Shown: piece by piece, positions 42,970-53,028 of the stretch
How positions within the stretch are numbered: the first letter of the stretch is position 1
Layout: each line of letters begins with the position of its first letter
From: Mayfieldus sp963740555
GTDB lineage: Bacteria; Actinomycetota; Thermoleophilia; Solirubrobacterales; 70-9
Length of the DNA: 64,000 bases
Assembly: GCA_963740555.1 (NCBI GenBank)
Contig: CAVUES010000012.1
Span: forward strand, 190,088-254,087
Reading direction: 5' to 3'
The notes under the pieces: model-generated
What the model saw: only the letters and a program-made list of their open reading frames with translations
What the model was told of the DNA's origin: nothing
Database searches by the model: none
Made by a program: the position numbers and the translations under genes

Positions 42970-45900
42970 CGAATCAGCCTCACCGCGGCGACGTCCTGCC
43001 GTGAGGTGGCCGCGAGACTGAGCCGGCGCCCGTGATAGCCGTGCCACTGGGGCAGCTCCCCACCGGGACGATGTAGCGCCCCGGTGAGCTGTCGAGCGTC
43101 TGGAAGGAGATCTCACGACCTATCCAGGGACGGTTCTGGCGGTCATAGACGGTGAAGGTGCCCTTGCGAAAGCCGCCCGGGCCGGCATCGAGCTCGAGCC
43201 AGTGGTATTGGCTCCAGCGCGAGCCCGCCGGCCGATCGATCCGCATGACCCGCTCATGCACGGTGCTGTTGAGCTGCCCCCAGACGGCGTTGGGGGCGAG
43301 CCTCCTCGTACGCCCGCCGACCGTCACCGTCCCGTGGGCGGGCTTCGCTCCTTTCTCGACGATCTCGCTGAGCCGGCCGGATCGGGAGACCGCGAACACC
43401 CGCAGGCGCTTGCCGCGCTGGACAGGCACGTGCATCTCGAAGCCTGCCATCCGGAAACCCTCCGGCAGGCCGTAGGCGACGAGGTCGGGGCGCGCGAGCC
43501 TCGGCTCGATGCGCCTTGCGATCTCTCCCCCGGCTGTTGCGATCACCTCTCGGGCGGGTTGCTTGGCTTGGGGGTCTCCCGCCCAGCCGGTTACCGTGAC
43601 CCCGTTGGGCGCGGGGCGGACGCGAGCGCTGACGCCGCGCGCGCTCTCGCTCGGCAGGGGCGGGCTTGAGAGGAAGTTCGGCGCGTACCCCCAGGTGCAT
43701 GGCTGGCCGCTGAATGGAACCCCTCGGGTGATCGGCTTCTCCGTCAGGTGCAATCCAACCTGCGCGGCCGAAGGCATGTCGCGGCGCACATAGAAGCTCG
43801 TCGTGTGAGTCGCCAAGAGGGGCCGGTAGTGGTCGAGGATCCATCGGCTCACGGCATAGTGCCGAACCATGTTCGGGATCCCGTCCCAGTTGGTGAGCCC
43901 GGTGGTGCCGGCGTCGAAGACGACCAGCTTCGGGGGTGATTTCCGCAACTCGTCGACCAGGTCATCCTGCAGCTTCTCCGAATGCGCGACGAGGACCACG
44001 ATGTAGCGCGTCGCGGGTTCCCGATCCAGCAGGTAGTTGTAGAGGGTCGGTGCGTTGGTGAAGTCGAATATGCGATCACTCGGGTCGAGATAGGCGTCGA
44101 CGACGCGCTTCAGGTCCCGGTACATGACCGGGTCGAAGGGCGCCGAGGAGTAGCCGACCTTTGGGTAGACGGGTGGCGCGGCTACGACCGGCCGGAACCT
44201 GGCTTCGGCGTTGTCGATGCGGTCATCGACCTTCCCCCAGACGATCACCGCGACGGTCACGGCTATGACAAGGCTCACCGGATGGAGCGCTTGCAGGGTC
44301 CGATTGCGCGCCCAGCGGCCGCGAATCCACTGCTCCGCGAACACCACCAATCGGTAGGTGATGTACAGCAGCAACGGCAACGCGATTCCGAACACCTGAT
44401 CGAGGTGAGGTGAGTCCATGTACGAGAGAAACTTCAGGTAGTAGGGGATCAGGAAGAGCGCGACCGCGGCCATCACCCAGTCCTCGGTGGCGAATACCCG
44501 CCGCAGCCGCAATCGTGCGACCACGTACGCGAACGAGATCAGTAGGGCTACCAAGGGTGCGATTGCTTCGAACCCGAACTCGAAATCCGACTCGAATAAC
44601 ACTCTGGGAGAGATTCCTCCGGTCAGAACATGGCCCTGCGCGAGGCTGATGGTGATGTAGATGAAGTCGTCCAGCCCGCCCCTGCTCGCCATGTAGATCG
44701 CGAATGCGCCCGCAAACACGACGCCTGCTCCGGCGAACCAGAGGGTTCGCTGAAAAGCGGTGGAGATCGGCGAGCCGGGCTCGCGCCAGTACCACTCGTA
44801 TAGCGCGAGGACGGCTGCGACCGCTAGCACGGTTGTCGCGGCCTCCGGAGTGACAATCGCCTGGGTGACCACCAAGAACGCGAGAGCCACCGAGCGAGGG
44901 CGGGTGGGGCGATTGAGGTTGGCCGCCAGCAACAGCAGGATCGGCGGCCAGAGAAAGAAGCGAACGTCGGCGGGCGCAAACGTCGTGCCGACGATCACTA
45001 GCCCTGAGAAGAGGAGAAATGGAGTGTTGCGCCGGAACAGGTAGGCAAAGAGGAGGAATGTGCTGACCAGATAGACGGGAGCGGTGAGGAGGCTGTAACC
45101 CGCGGTGCGGCCCCACTGGCTGTGCCCGAAGACGATGAAGCCGAGGCTCGGGTTTACCGCGTCCAGAAATATTCCGTGAGCCGGGACGACATCGCGCCAC
45201 GGAAGCCAGCCATCTCCGATCAGCTTCGCGCCGACCAACCCCTGGCCGGACTCGAACATCTCGATCGGCCCGAGGTCGCCCGGCAACGCCGCGATGAGCA
45301 GGAAGAGTCCCACCGGCGCCGCGAGAAAGAGCAGCGCACGCCTCTCAATCGCCAGCACGCGAGTCGCTGAGGCCGCGCTACGAACCCTGCGGGCCACCAC
45401 GCCCATCAGTGCTATCCCAATGGGAAGGCCCAGCCAGGCCGGGAACCATGGGTAGCCATGCACCGATCCTTCCGAGACGATCGCGACCCCGGTGTGCGCC
45501 GAGACCGCCACGAGCCCGGCGATGGTTGCCGGAGCGGCAACTGCGTTCACGGCGGCGAGCCGCGCATCCAGCGCGCCCCGCCCCCCGCCCCATTTGGTCC
45601 ACGCCGCCACCACGAGCGCCGCGACAAGAGCGTAGGCAGCGGCACCGAGCACGAGACTGGCCCAAGCGTGCCCGATGACGCAAGCCGCCTCCAGCCCCAG
45701 CACCGCGCCGACGAATGCCGTTCGCCCCAACCGGACAGCCCACCAAAGCGCGCGTGGCACGTCCGACGGGGAAGGCTGGGGCTCAAGGGCTTGCTTGTTG
45801 ATTCTTGGTGCGTCATTGGGCCTCAAGCTGCCGCGCGGCGCCGGGACCGCCAAGCCGATCCTCGGCCCCATGTGCGTCAGACCGAGGAAGATCAGGAGAG

Positions 45901-46168
45901 CCGCGACCGGGAAGAACCCAACGATCGCGTAGTAAGCCGTGAAGTAATTCCGGATGTTGAAGTTGGAAAAGATCGGATATCCAACGACATCCGTGGTAGG
46001 AGGCTCGGGACTGTTGGTGAGCAGGATTGCGGCGGCGGTCGCTGCGGCCGCGAGCGAGACCGCAACGGCCACGCGAGTCGCCGCGCTGGCCCGGAGCCCT
46101 GGGGAGGGCGGCTTCTCGATGCGGAGCTTGCGGCCGTGGCCCGGCGCCCCGCCCTCCTGCTCAAGCAT
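42966..46168 (-). CDS. Large polytopic membrane protein with C-terminal extracytoplasmic part
   Basis: About 1067 aa with 10-14 hydrophobic helices in the first 660 residues, resembling lipid-linked-sugar mannosyl/arabinosyl transferase-like proteins of actinobacteria, followed by a long extracytoplasmic domain (SSAPFDPVMYRDLKRVVDAY, PATRYIVVLVAHSE, VRHYAVSRWILDHYRPLL). A missing base in the C run at about 43055 hides the natural end: the correct frame finishes CPQWHGYHGRRL...LIR, which is the C-terminus seen in related proteins. ATG 46168 is chosen. The catalytic Asp/Glu region is not clearly identifiable, so membrane glycosyltransferase is only a likely role. Confidence 0.72.
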
Positions 46169-46223
46169 CGCCGGGAGTCTAGTGGCGGGGTTGGGAGCGG
46201 GACCGATCTGACAGATTGCCCTC

Positions 46224-46967
46224 GTGAAGCCCGCGACAGGCACGCGGTGGCCGAAGCCGCTCCCGGACCTGACCCCTGCGCAGGAGGCGATCCGGGAGGA
46301 CTTCATGAAGCACTTCCATGAGATCTACTCAGACCAGTTCGGCGCCGTCGCCCGCTTCAACCACCGCTATCCGCTGCGCACCGCAGGCGAGGGGATCCGC
46401 ACGCTCGAGATCGGGGCGGGGCTTGGGGAGCACATCGAATTCGAGGATCTCTCGGCCCAGGATTACGTCGCGATCGAGCTTCGCGAGGAGATGGCCGAGG
46501 TCATATCGCGCTCGCACCCAGGCGTGCGAGCGATGGTCGGCGACGCCGAGCGGCGTCTGCCGTTCGAAGACGACTCCTTCGATCGGGCAATCGCGATCCA
46601 CGTGCTCGAACACCTGCCCAACCTCCCGGTGGCACTCGACGAGATCCGGCGAGTCCTCCGTCCGGGGGGACGCCTGTCAGTGGTCATTCCCTGCGAGGGC
46701 GGCCTCGGATACGCGCTGGGACGTCGCTTCACGTCGCAGAGGATCTTCGAGAAACGCTATGGAACCAGCTACGACTGGTACATCAAGACCGAGCACTTCA
46801 ACGTTCCGGCCGAGATCATCGGCGAACTGGACCAGCGCTTTCAGCCCGTGCATCGCAGCTGGTGGCCGCTGAAGGTGCCATCAGTGCACCTCAATCTGTG
46901 CATCGGGCTCACATACGTGGTCGACGCGGGGCCCTCCCACGATGTCTCAGAGAGAGAAAGCAGCTGA
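46224..46967 (+). CDS. SAM-dependent methyltransferase
   Basis: 247-aa class I methyltransferase: GIRTLEIGAGLGEHIEFED (motif I), DYVAIELREEM, then DSFDRAIAIHVLEHLPNLP and LRPGGRLSVVIPCEGG. The C-terminal RSWWPLKVPSVHLNLCIGL suggests a lipid or glycan acceptor surface. GTG 46224 start. It lies convergent with the transaldolase gene. Substrate unknown. Confidence 0.88.
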   Translation: MKPATGTRWPKPLPDLTPAQEAIREDFMKHFHEIYSDQFGAVARFNHRYPLRTAGEGIRTLEIGAGLGEHIEFEDLSAQDYVAIELREEMAEVISRSHPGVRAMVGDAERRLPFEDDSFDRAIAIHVLEHLPNLPVALDEIRRVLRPGGRLSVVIPCEGGLGYALGRRFTSQRIFEKRYGTSYDWYIKTEHFNVPAEIIGELDQRFQPVHRSWWPLKVPSVHLNLCIGLTYVVDAGPSHDVSERESS

Positions 46968-47666
46968 CCGCGCTGACTCGTGGAACATCTTCACGGTGTC
47001 GAGCGAGAACTCGTCCAGGTCCTTGCCGAGGGTCGGGAGCTTGGCGAGGACGTCGTGGGTCACCGTGATGATGTGGCAGCCGACCTGATCGGCCTGCACG
47101 ATGTTGAGGATCTCGCGCGGGCTCGCCCACAGAAGCTCGACGTTCGGGTAGGAGGACAGCGCGTCCAGCGCCTCGGCCATCAGCGGCACCGGGTCGCGGC
47201 CGGTGTCGGCGACCCGCCCGGCGAACACCGAGATGATGCTGTCGGGCCCGCCCTCGAGGTTGGCGGCGACGTCCGCGGTCTGGGCCGGCGTCATCAGCGC
47301 CGTGACGTTGAGCTTCACGCCGTCGGAGGCGAGCGTGCGGATCAGCTCGCCGGCGCTCTCCCCGCGGGTGTTGGTGACCGGGACCTTGGTGTAGACGTTG
47401 TCGGCCCAGCTCGAGATCAGCCGCGCCTGGCGCTCCATGTCGTCGAACTCGTCGGAGAAGACCTCGAAGGAGACCGCCTTGCCGTCGACCGCCTCCAGCA
47501 CCTGCTCGGCGAAGTCGTGGTAGGCGAGAGCGCCGTTCGCCTTCGCCATCAGCGTCGGGTTGGTCGTGAAGCCCTTGATGAGCGGGTCCTTCGCCAGCTT
47601 CGCGATCCCCTCCAGGTCGGCGCCGTCGGCAAAGATCTTGATCTTCAGGTCATCGACTGTGGGCAT
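46947..47666 (-). CDS. Transaldolase, TalC-type short form
   Basis: 239-aa transaldolase: KIFADGADLEGIAKLAKDPLI start, GFTTNPTLMAKAN, the catalytic Lys in NVYTKVPVTN, NVTALMTPAQT and SIISVFAGRVADTGRD; a size typical of the short TalC class. It catalyses transfer of dihydroxyacetone between sedoheptulose 7-phosphate and glyceraldehyde 3-phosphate. Its overlap by 17 bases with the gmhB-like gene links it to the heptose pathway, whose precursor is sedoheptulose 7-phosphate. Confidence 0.92.
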   Translation of the reverse strand: MPTVDDLKIKIFADGADLEGIAKLAKDPLIKGFTTNPTLMAKANGALAYHDFAEQVLEAVDGKAVSFEVFSDEFDDMERQARLISSWADNVYTKVPVTNTRGESAGELIRTLASDGVKLNVTALMTPAQTADVAANLEGGPDSIISVFAGRVADTGRDPVPLMAEALDALSSYPNVELLWASPREILNIVQADQVGCHIITVTHDVLAKLPTLGKDLDEFSLDTVKMFHESARSAAFSL

Positions 47667-48243
47667 GGTCAGATCGTCCTTCCGCTGATCTTTCGAGAAT
47701 CCAGGGCACGGCCTCGCCGAGCGCGCGCACGGTGAGATCGGGCGCCTCGGGGGACCGCTCAGAATAACCCGAGTCGACGAAGACAGTCGCGCAGCCCGCC
47801 CGCCGCCCGGCCTCGACGTCGCGCCAGCGGTCGCCGACCATGACGCTCGCCGCGAGGTCGATTCCGTGCTCGGCGGCGGCGTCGAGAAGCATGCCCGGCG
47901 CAGGCTTGCGGCAGTCGCAGCCGTCGCCGTCGTCGTGGGGGCAGACGCGGACCTCGTCGAGCGGCAGGCGTGCGCCGAGCTCGCGGTTGAGCGCCTCCAC
48001 GGCGGCCATCGTCTGGGTGCCGCGGGCGACGTCGGGCTGGTTGGTGACCACGATCAGCAGCAGGCCGGCGTCGTGCAGCCGCCGGCACGCCTCCTCGACC
48101 CCGGGCAGCAGCTCCAGCTCCTCGACCGAGTCCGGCGGCCGCGGATTGCCGTCGACGACATGGGAGCGGTTCAGCACCCCGTCGCGGTCGAGGAAGACGG
48201 CGCGCCGGCGGCCCGGCTCTTCGGAGGCGTCGGGTGAGCTCAC
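47650..48243 (-). CDS. gmhB: D-glycero-D-manno-heptose bisphosphatase (GmhB-like HAD)
   Basis: 197-aa HAD-IIIA phosphatase: motif I AVFLDRDGVLNRSH, VVTNQPDVARG, a zinc-binding-type loop VRVCPHDDGDGCDCRKP with Cys/His ligands, and MVGDRWRDVEAGRRAG. It removes the 7-phosphate in the GDP-heptose route. GTG 48243 overlaps the epimerase stop and its own end overlaps transaldolase. The GmhA-like isomerase is two genes upstream. Histidinol-phosphatase-like HADs share the fold but the neighbours favour heptose. Confidence 0.88.
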   Translation of the reverse strand: MSSPDASEEPGRRRAVFLDRDGVLNRSHVVDGNPRPPDSVEELELLPGVEEACRRLHDAGLLLIVVTNQPDVARGTQTMAAVEALNRELGARLPLDEVRVCPHDDGDGCDCRKPAPGMLLDAAAEHGIDLAASVMVGDRWRDVEAGRRAGCATVFVDSGYSERSPEAPDLTVRALGEAVPWILERSAEGRSDHAHSR

Positions 48244-49201
48244 AGCTTGCCGGCGCGGGCCTCGGGCAGCATCGCCAGCATCGAGTCGCGCAGCGCCTCG
48301 CGCGAGCCCATCTCGTTGCTCCAGCCGAGGGCGCGGATGCGGTCGGTGTTCAGCCGCACGACGGGAACGTCGCCCTTCCAGCCGCGGTCGCCGCCGGTGT
48401 ACTCGTACTCGACGCTCCCCGGCTCCAGCCCGACGCACTCGACCGCGAGGTCGGCGATCTCGGTCACCGTGATGTAGTCGCCGGTGGCGACGTTGTAGGC
48501 GCGAAACGGCTGCTCGGTCTTCGCCAGCGCCGTCAGCACCGCGTCGATCACGTCGCGCACGTGGATGTAGGACTTGCTCTGCGTGCCGTCGCCGAGGATC
48601 GGCAGCCGCGCGGGGTCGTCGAGCAGGCGGCGCACGAAGTCGAAGCCGACCCCGTGCGTCTGGCGCGACCCGACCACGTTGCCGAAGCGAAAGACGCAGC
48701 CGCGCAGGTCGAACATGTGGCAGTAGGCGGAGATCAGGGCCTCGCCGGCGAGCTTGCTGGCGCCGTAGGTGGAGATCGGCACCAGCGGGCCGAAGTCCTC
48801 GTCGGCCTCGGTCTCGCCGATGTCGCCGTAGACGCCGCTGCCCGACGCGTAGAGGATCCGCGGGGTCGAGGTGGCGCGCATCGCCTCGACGACGTGGTGG
48901 GTGAGCAGGGTCCCCTCGTCGAAGTCGATCGCCGGCTCGGTCGCGGCGCGCGCGATGTCGGGGTTGGAGGCGAGGTGGATCACCACCTCGTGGCCGCGCA
49001 TCGCCTCGGCGAGCGCGGCAGGTCCTTGACGTCGCCGCGCACGACCGTCAGCCGCTCGTCGTCGGCGTGCGGCTCGAGGTGCCACTCGCGCCCGGAGGTG
49101 AAGTTGTCGAAGACGGTCACCTCGTCGCCGTCGTCGAGCAGGCGGTCGATGAAGTGGCTGCCGATGAAGCCGGCGCCACCGACGATGAAGTAGCGGCTCA
49201 C
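48240..49201 (-). CDS. NAD-dependent epimerase/dehydratase (frameshifted)
   Basis: About 320 aa extended SDR: FIVGGAGFIGSHFIDRLL (NAD), IHLASNPDIARAA, ASGSGVYGDIGE, YGASKLAGEALISAY (catalytic Tyr-xxx-Lys) and NVVGSRQTHGVGFDFV. One missing C at about 49020 splits it; the restored frame reads KDLPALAEAMRGHE. GTG 49201 start; the end couples to gmhB. Its role beside GmhA and GmhB could be epimerisation of a heptose or other nucleotide sugar; the exact substrate is open. Confidence 0.85.
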
Positions 49202-49229
49202 CGCGACGCCACGGCCGCCGGCCGCCACC

Positions 49230-49850
49230 TCATTTGACCGACTCCCACTTGGTCGGCGCCCGGGCGAGGTCGGGATGGGTGACGAGCAGGTGCCAGACGA
49301 CGGCGCAGAGGCCCTCGGTGTGGGGGGTCGTGCGGTCGGGGTGCAGGGGCGGGATCACCACCGAGGCGTCGGCGACCTTGCGTGTGTAGCCGCCGTCGCG
49401 GCCGACGACGCCGAAGACCTGGGCGCCGGCCGCCTTGGCCGTCTCCAGCGCCAGCACCAGGTTGGCCGAGATGCTGCGCTCGCGGTCGCCGCCGCCGACC
49501 GAGAAGACGAGCACCGCGTCGCGCTCCGATATATGCGACCCCTTCAGCCACTCGGCGAAGCTCGAGTCCCAGCCCTCGTCGTTGACCCGCGCGGTCAGCT
49601 CGGAGACGTTGTCGGTCGGCGCGTAGGACTCCAGCGCGCAGAGCTTGCGGAAGTCGTTGACGGCGTGGCTGGCGTGACCGGCCGAGCCGCCGACGCCGAG
49701 GATGAACAGGCGGCCGCCGCCGTCGCGGACCGCGGCCAGGCCGGCGGCGACGCGCTCGATGTCGTCGCGGTCGAGCGCGGCGACGATCTCGGTCGTCTCG
49801 GCGAGGAAGTCGTCGGCAAAGGTGCCCATCGCGTCAGGCGCCGGGGTCAA
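49230..49850 (-). CDS. gmhA: Phosphoheptose isomerase (GmhA-like SIS)
   Basis: 206 aa SIS-domain isomerase that turns sedoheptulose 7-phosphate into D-glycero-D-manno-heptose 7-phosphate. LFILGVGGSAGHASHAVNDF, then VFSVGGGDRERSISANLVLALE and DRTTPHTEGLCAVVWHLL. The start is either TTG 49850, overlapping the preceding glycosyltransferase, or ATG 49829. It heads the heptose subcluster that continues with the epimerase and gmhB. Confidence 0.88.
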   Translation of the reverse strand: MTPAPDAMGTFADDFLAETTEIVAALDRDDIERVAAGLAAVRDGGGRLFILGVGGSAGHASHAVNDFRKLCALESYAPTDNVSELTARVNDEGWDSSFAEWLKGSHISERDAVLVFSVGGGDRERSISANLVLALETAKAAGAQVFGVVGRDGGYTRKVADASVVIPPLHPDRTTPHTEGLCAVVWHLLVTHPDLARAPTKWESVK

Positions 49851-51102
49851 TCTTGGGGCTTCGCTTGTCGAGCGCCTCGGTGTGGAGGAGCAGCGTGAAG
49901 GTGAAGGTCATGAACGAGGCGATCATCAATAGCAACCCGGTCACCGCGAGGTGGACGTGGGGACGTGCCGACTCTGGAAGCTCGAGCCCGTGCTGCACGT
50001 AGGCGATCACGAGCTGCACGGTCAGGCCCAGCCCGACCAGGAAAGCCGCCGCGCACAGCAAGACGGTCCGGTTGTAGGGGAACACCCGCAGCCAGCGGCG
50101 ACGTGCAGAGCCGTCGTAGTCGTGCAGCACCTGCGCCAGGCAGCCGATGAAGAAGCTCTGCAACCCAAGCAGGGACAGCGTCACCCCCAGAAGCATCGTG
50201 TAGAGCGAGGGGGTGACGGGGCCAATCGTGATCGGGCCGAAGCTGAGCGGCAGGGTGATCGCGAGCCCGAGCCCGAGCGCGATCAGCCCTGGTCTGAAGA
50301 CGAAGAACTCGACTCCATAGACGAACATCGCCCGCAGGTTGATCCAGGCAGCCTTGAACGGAGACATCCAGCCGGCCCGCTTGTGGTGGCTCTCTCTCCC
50401 CTCGGGGTCCTTGAGGAAGCGGACCGGCACCTCGGCCGTCTGCAGGCCCATGTGCACCGACTTCAGCACCATCTCCGAGGCGTACTCCCATGACTGCGAC
50501 TGCAGGTCCATACGCTCGAGCGCGTCGCGGCTGATCCCGCGCATCCCGCAGTGGATGTCGGAGAAGTGGCTCGAGTAGACGACGTTGAGGATCCAGGTCG
50601 TGACCGGGGTGCCGAGGTAGCGGTGCAGCTTCGGCATCGAGCCGGGCTCGATGTAGCCCTTCCAGCGCGAGCCCATCACGAACTCGTAGCCCTCCCGCAT
50701 CCGCTCGACGAACGGGGCCAGCTCGCGGAAGTCGTAGGTGCAGTCGGCGTCGCCCATGAGCACGTAGCGGCCGCGGATGAACGGCAGCGCGTCGATGTAG
50801 GCACGGCCGAGGCCGCGCTTCGGGGTCGAGAGCACCCGCGCCCCCTTGGCGAGGGCGATCTCCGCGGTGCGGTCGGAGGAGCTGTCGACGATCAGGATCT
50901 CGCCGACCACCCCGGCCTTGCGCAGCCCCTCGTGGCACCAGTCGACGAACTCGCCGATCGTGAGCTCCTCGTCGAGCGCCGGGATGACGATCGAGAGCTC
51001 GGGATCGGCGACGTCGTCTTGCGGGACCCTGAGCCGGACGTCGTCGGCCTGTCCCGCGGACGCCTCACGGACGGCACTGGCCACGGGCAAGACTCTACCC
51101 AT
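49834..51102 (-). CDS. GT2 polyprenol-phosphate glycosyltransferase-like protein
   Basis: About 420 aa. PELSIVIPALDEELTIGEFVDW, then LIVDSSSDRTAEIALAKGA, the donor motif YVLMGDADCTYDFREL, and SHHKRAGWMSPFKAAW. Three or four transmembrane helices close the C-terminus (LIALGLGLAITLPLSFG; LLGVTLSLLGLQSFFIGCLAQVL). This resembles dolichol/undecaprenyl-phosphate sugar synthases and WcaA-like transferases. No stop separates it from the upstream GT26 gene: the frame reads straight through, so either they form one GT26-GT2 fusion or a base is missing near 51118. ATG 51102 is the best separate start. Confidence 0.75.
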   Translation of the reverse strand: MGRVLPVASAVREASAGQADDVRLRVPQDDVADPELSIVIPALDEELTIGEFVDWCHEGLRKAGVVGEILIVDSSSDRTAEIALAKGARVLSTPKRGLGRAYIDALPFIRGRYVLMGDADCTYDFRELAPFVERMREGYEFVMGSRWKGYIEPGSMPKLHRYLGTPVTTWILNVVYSSHFSDIHCGMRGISRDALERMDLQSQSWEYASEMVLKSVHMGLQTAEVPVRFLKDPEGRESHHKRAGWMSPFKAAWINLRAMFVYGVEFFVFRPGLIALGLGLAITLPLSFGPITIGPVTPSLYTMLLGVTLSLLGLQSFFIGCLAQVLHDYDGSARRRWLRVFPYNRTVLLCAAAFLVGLGLTVQLVIAYVQHGLELPESARPHVHLAVTGLLLMIASFMTFTFTLLLHTEALDKRSPKIDPGA

Positions 51103-51115
51103 CCCGTCGCCGCGC

Positions 51116-51865
51116 TCACGCGGGTACTGCCGCGCGACTGCGGCGACGAAGGCCGGGTTGCTGCGCAGGTAGCGGGGGCCGAGCCGACGAGGCTCGCGGC
51201 TCAGCCGGTAGGCCCACTCGAGGCCGCGGCGCTGCATCCAGCTCGGCGCCTGGGAGACGCGGCCCGCGAGGAAGTCGAAGGCGGCGCCGACGCTGACCAG
51301 GACCGGAGCCTTGACCAGCGGCCGCATTCGCGCCACCCACTTCTCCTGGCGCGGGGTCGAGATGCCGCACCAGACGATCTCGGCGCCCGACTCGTCGATC
51401 CGTGCCGCCAGCTCGCGCTCCTCGTCCGCGGTCAGATCGCGGTGGGGAGGGCTCCAGTCGCCGGCGATCTCGATCGCCGGCGAGCGCCGCCGCAGGGCGG
51501 TCTTCAGCTCCCGCAGCGCGCCCTCGTCGTGGCCCGCCGTAGAGAAAGATCGCGGTTCCCGCCGCCGCGGCGCGCTCGCAGGCCCGCTCCATCAGCGTCG
51601 GCCCGTAGACGCGGTCGCGCAGCGGCTTGCCCTCGCCGAGCAGGTTGAGCGCCCAGACGATCGGCATCCCGTCGGGGACGTTGAGCGTGGCGCCGTTGAG
51701 CGCCGCTGCCAGCTCGGGGTCGCGGCGGCTCTCCATCAGCCCGTGGACCGAGGTGCAGCAGACGTAGCCGCGCTCGTCGCCCGCGACCATCTCCTCGATG
51801 CGGGCGAGCGCGCCCTCGTAGTCGGTGAGCGCGAAGCGGACCCCGAGCAGCTCCGACTGCCTCAC
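51116..51865 (-). CDS. WecG/TagA/CpsF family glycosyltransferase (GT26, frameshifted)
   Basis: About 250 aa. MRQSELLGVRFALTDY start, then YVCCTSVHGLMESRR, LNVPDGMPIVWALNLLGE, VYGPTLMERAC and, after an extra G near 51535, DEGALRELKTALR, IVWCGISTPRQEKWVARM and PRYLRSNPAFVAAVARQ. This is the GT26 family that adds N-acetylmannosamine or a related sugar to an undecaprenyl-linked intermediate. The GTG at 51865 overlaps the GT4 stop. It reads on in frame into the GT2 gene, as noted there. Confidence 0.8.
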   Translation of the reverse strand: MRQSELLGVRFALTDYEGALARIEEMVAGDERGYVCCTSVHGLMESRRDPELAAALNGATLNVPDGMPIVWALNLLGEGKPLRDRVYGPTLMERACERAAAAGTAIFLYGGPRRGRAAGAEDRPAAALAGDRDRRRLEPSPPRSDRGRGARAGGTDRRVGRRDRLVRHLDPAPGEVGGANAAAGQGSGPGQRRRRLRLPRGPRLPGAELDAAPRPRVGLPAEPRASSARPPLPAQQPGLRRRSRAAVPA

Positions 51866-53004
51866 GACATCGCCGCCCGGTAGCAGGCCATCAGCCGCTC
51901 GTAGTAGCCGTCCTCGCCGAAGCGCTCGCGGGCGCGAACCAGCGCCGATTCGCCGCGCCGCAGGCGGAGCCCGGGGTCGTTCCACAGCTCGCTCATCGCC
52001 GCCGCCCAGGAGATCGGGTCGCCGCCCGCCACGGTGTTCTCCGCACCGACCATCTCCGGCAATCCGCCGATCTCCGAGGCAAGCACCGGCAGTCCGGCCG
52101 CCATCGCCTCCGAGACGGCATAGGGATGCGGCTCATGCCAGCGCGAGGGAACGAGGACCATCGCCGCCTCAGCGCGAGCGCGTGCCAGTCCCTCCCCGTC
52201 GAGCTGGCCGAGAAATCGGATCTCGTGCCCCGAGTGGGCCGCGAGACCGCGCAATCGCACCTCATCGGGTCCCTCGCCGGCGATCGCGAGCGGAACGCCG
52301 GCGCGCTTCGCGGCCTCGATCGCCGTGTCGACGCCCTTCTCCTCCGCAAGGCGACCGGCGTAGAGGGCATAGCGGCCAACATCCGCCGCCGAGCCTTCGG
52401 CGAAGGCGGAGGTCGGCAGAAAGTTGTTGATCACGTCGTACTCACGCAGCGGCAGCCCGAGCTCGCCAAGCACCCGCTCCGATCCGTGCGTGGTGACGAT
52501 GAATCGATCGACCGCCTCCAGCACTTGCGGTTGCTGAAGCGCGATCCCCGCCGCGTAGGTGAGCGCCTCACCGACGTTGCCGCGGCATCGCAGCCGCGCC
52601 CCGGGCCAGGTGTTGCGACCCTGGCAGCGGGTGCATGGCGCGCCGTCGCGATAGGCGATCCCGATCGCGCAGACGAGGCGGTAGTTGTGCAGATGCATCA
52701 CCACCCGCGCACCCGCCTCCCGCGCGGCCGCCAGCGCTCGCGGTCCGAGCAGCGGCACCGTGTTGTGGGCGTGGACGACGTCGGCACCGATCTCGCGCAC
52801 CGCCGCCGCCACCTCGCCCGGCGCGACGCCGCCGCGCAGCATCGCCGCGCCTCCCCGCAGTCGGCCCGAGACCCCGGTCAGCCGCTCGCTGTGGCGCTCG
52901 AGCAACTTCACGGTGTGGCCGCGATCGCGCAAAAGGGCCGCAAGCTCTGCGGCCGCGCGCTCCTCGCCACCCTGCGAGCGGTAGCGGTTGTGGAGCACGA
53001 GCAC
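51862..53004 (-). CDS. GT4 family glycosyltransferase
   Basis: 380-aa GT-B retaining glycosyltransferase. N-terminal VLHNRYRSQGGEERAAAELA, then DVVHAHNTVPLLGPRALAA, YALYAGRLAEEKGVDTAIEA (donor domain start) and the EX7E-type motif VLVPSRWHEPHPYAVSEAMA. A CTRCQGRN segment and VMHLHNYRLVC are typical of the mannosyl/glucosyl group. Likely adds a sugar to the lipid-linked repeat in the cytoplasm. The start GTG 53004 may be a few codons late: the stop of the next gene upstream is at 53029. Confidence 0.88.
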   Translation of the reverse strand: MLVLHNRYRSQGGEERAAAELAALLRDRGHTVKLLERHSERLTGVSGRLRGGAAMLRGGVAPGEVAAAVREIGADVVHAHNTVPLLGPRALAAAREAGARVVMHLHNYRLVCAIGIAYRDGAPCTRCQGRNTWPGARLRCRGNVGEALTYAAGIALQQPQVLEAVDRFIVTTHGSERVLGELGLPLREYDVINNFLPTSAFAEGSAADVGRYALYAGRLAEEKGVDTAIEAAKRAGVPLAIAGEGPDEVRLRGLAAHSGHEIRFLGQLDGEGLARARAEAAMVLVPSRWHEPHPYAVSEAMAAGLPVLASEIGGLPEMVGAENTVAGGDPISWAAAMSELWNDPGLRLRRGESALVRARERFGEDGYYERLMACYRAAMS

Positions 53005-53028
53005 CCGAGGCAGCTCGCGGTCGCGAGT

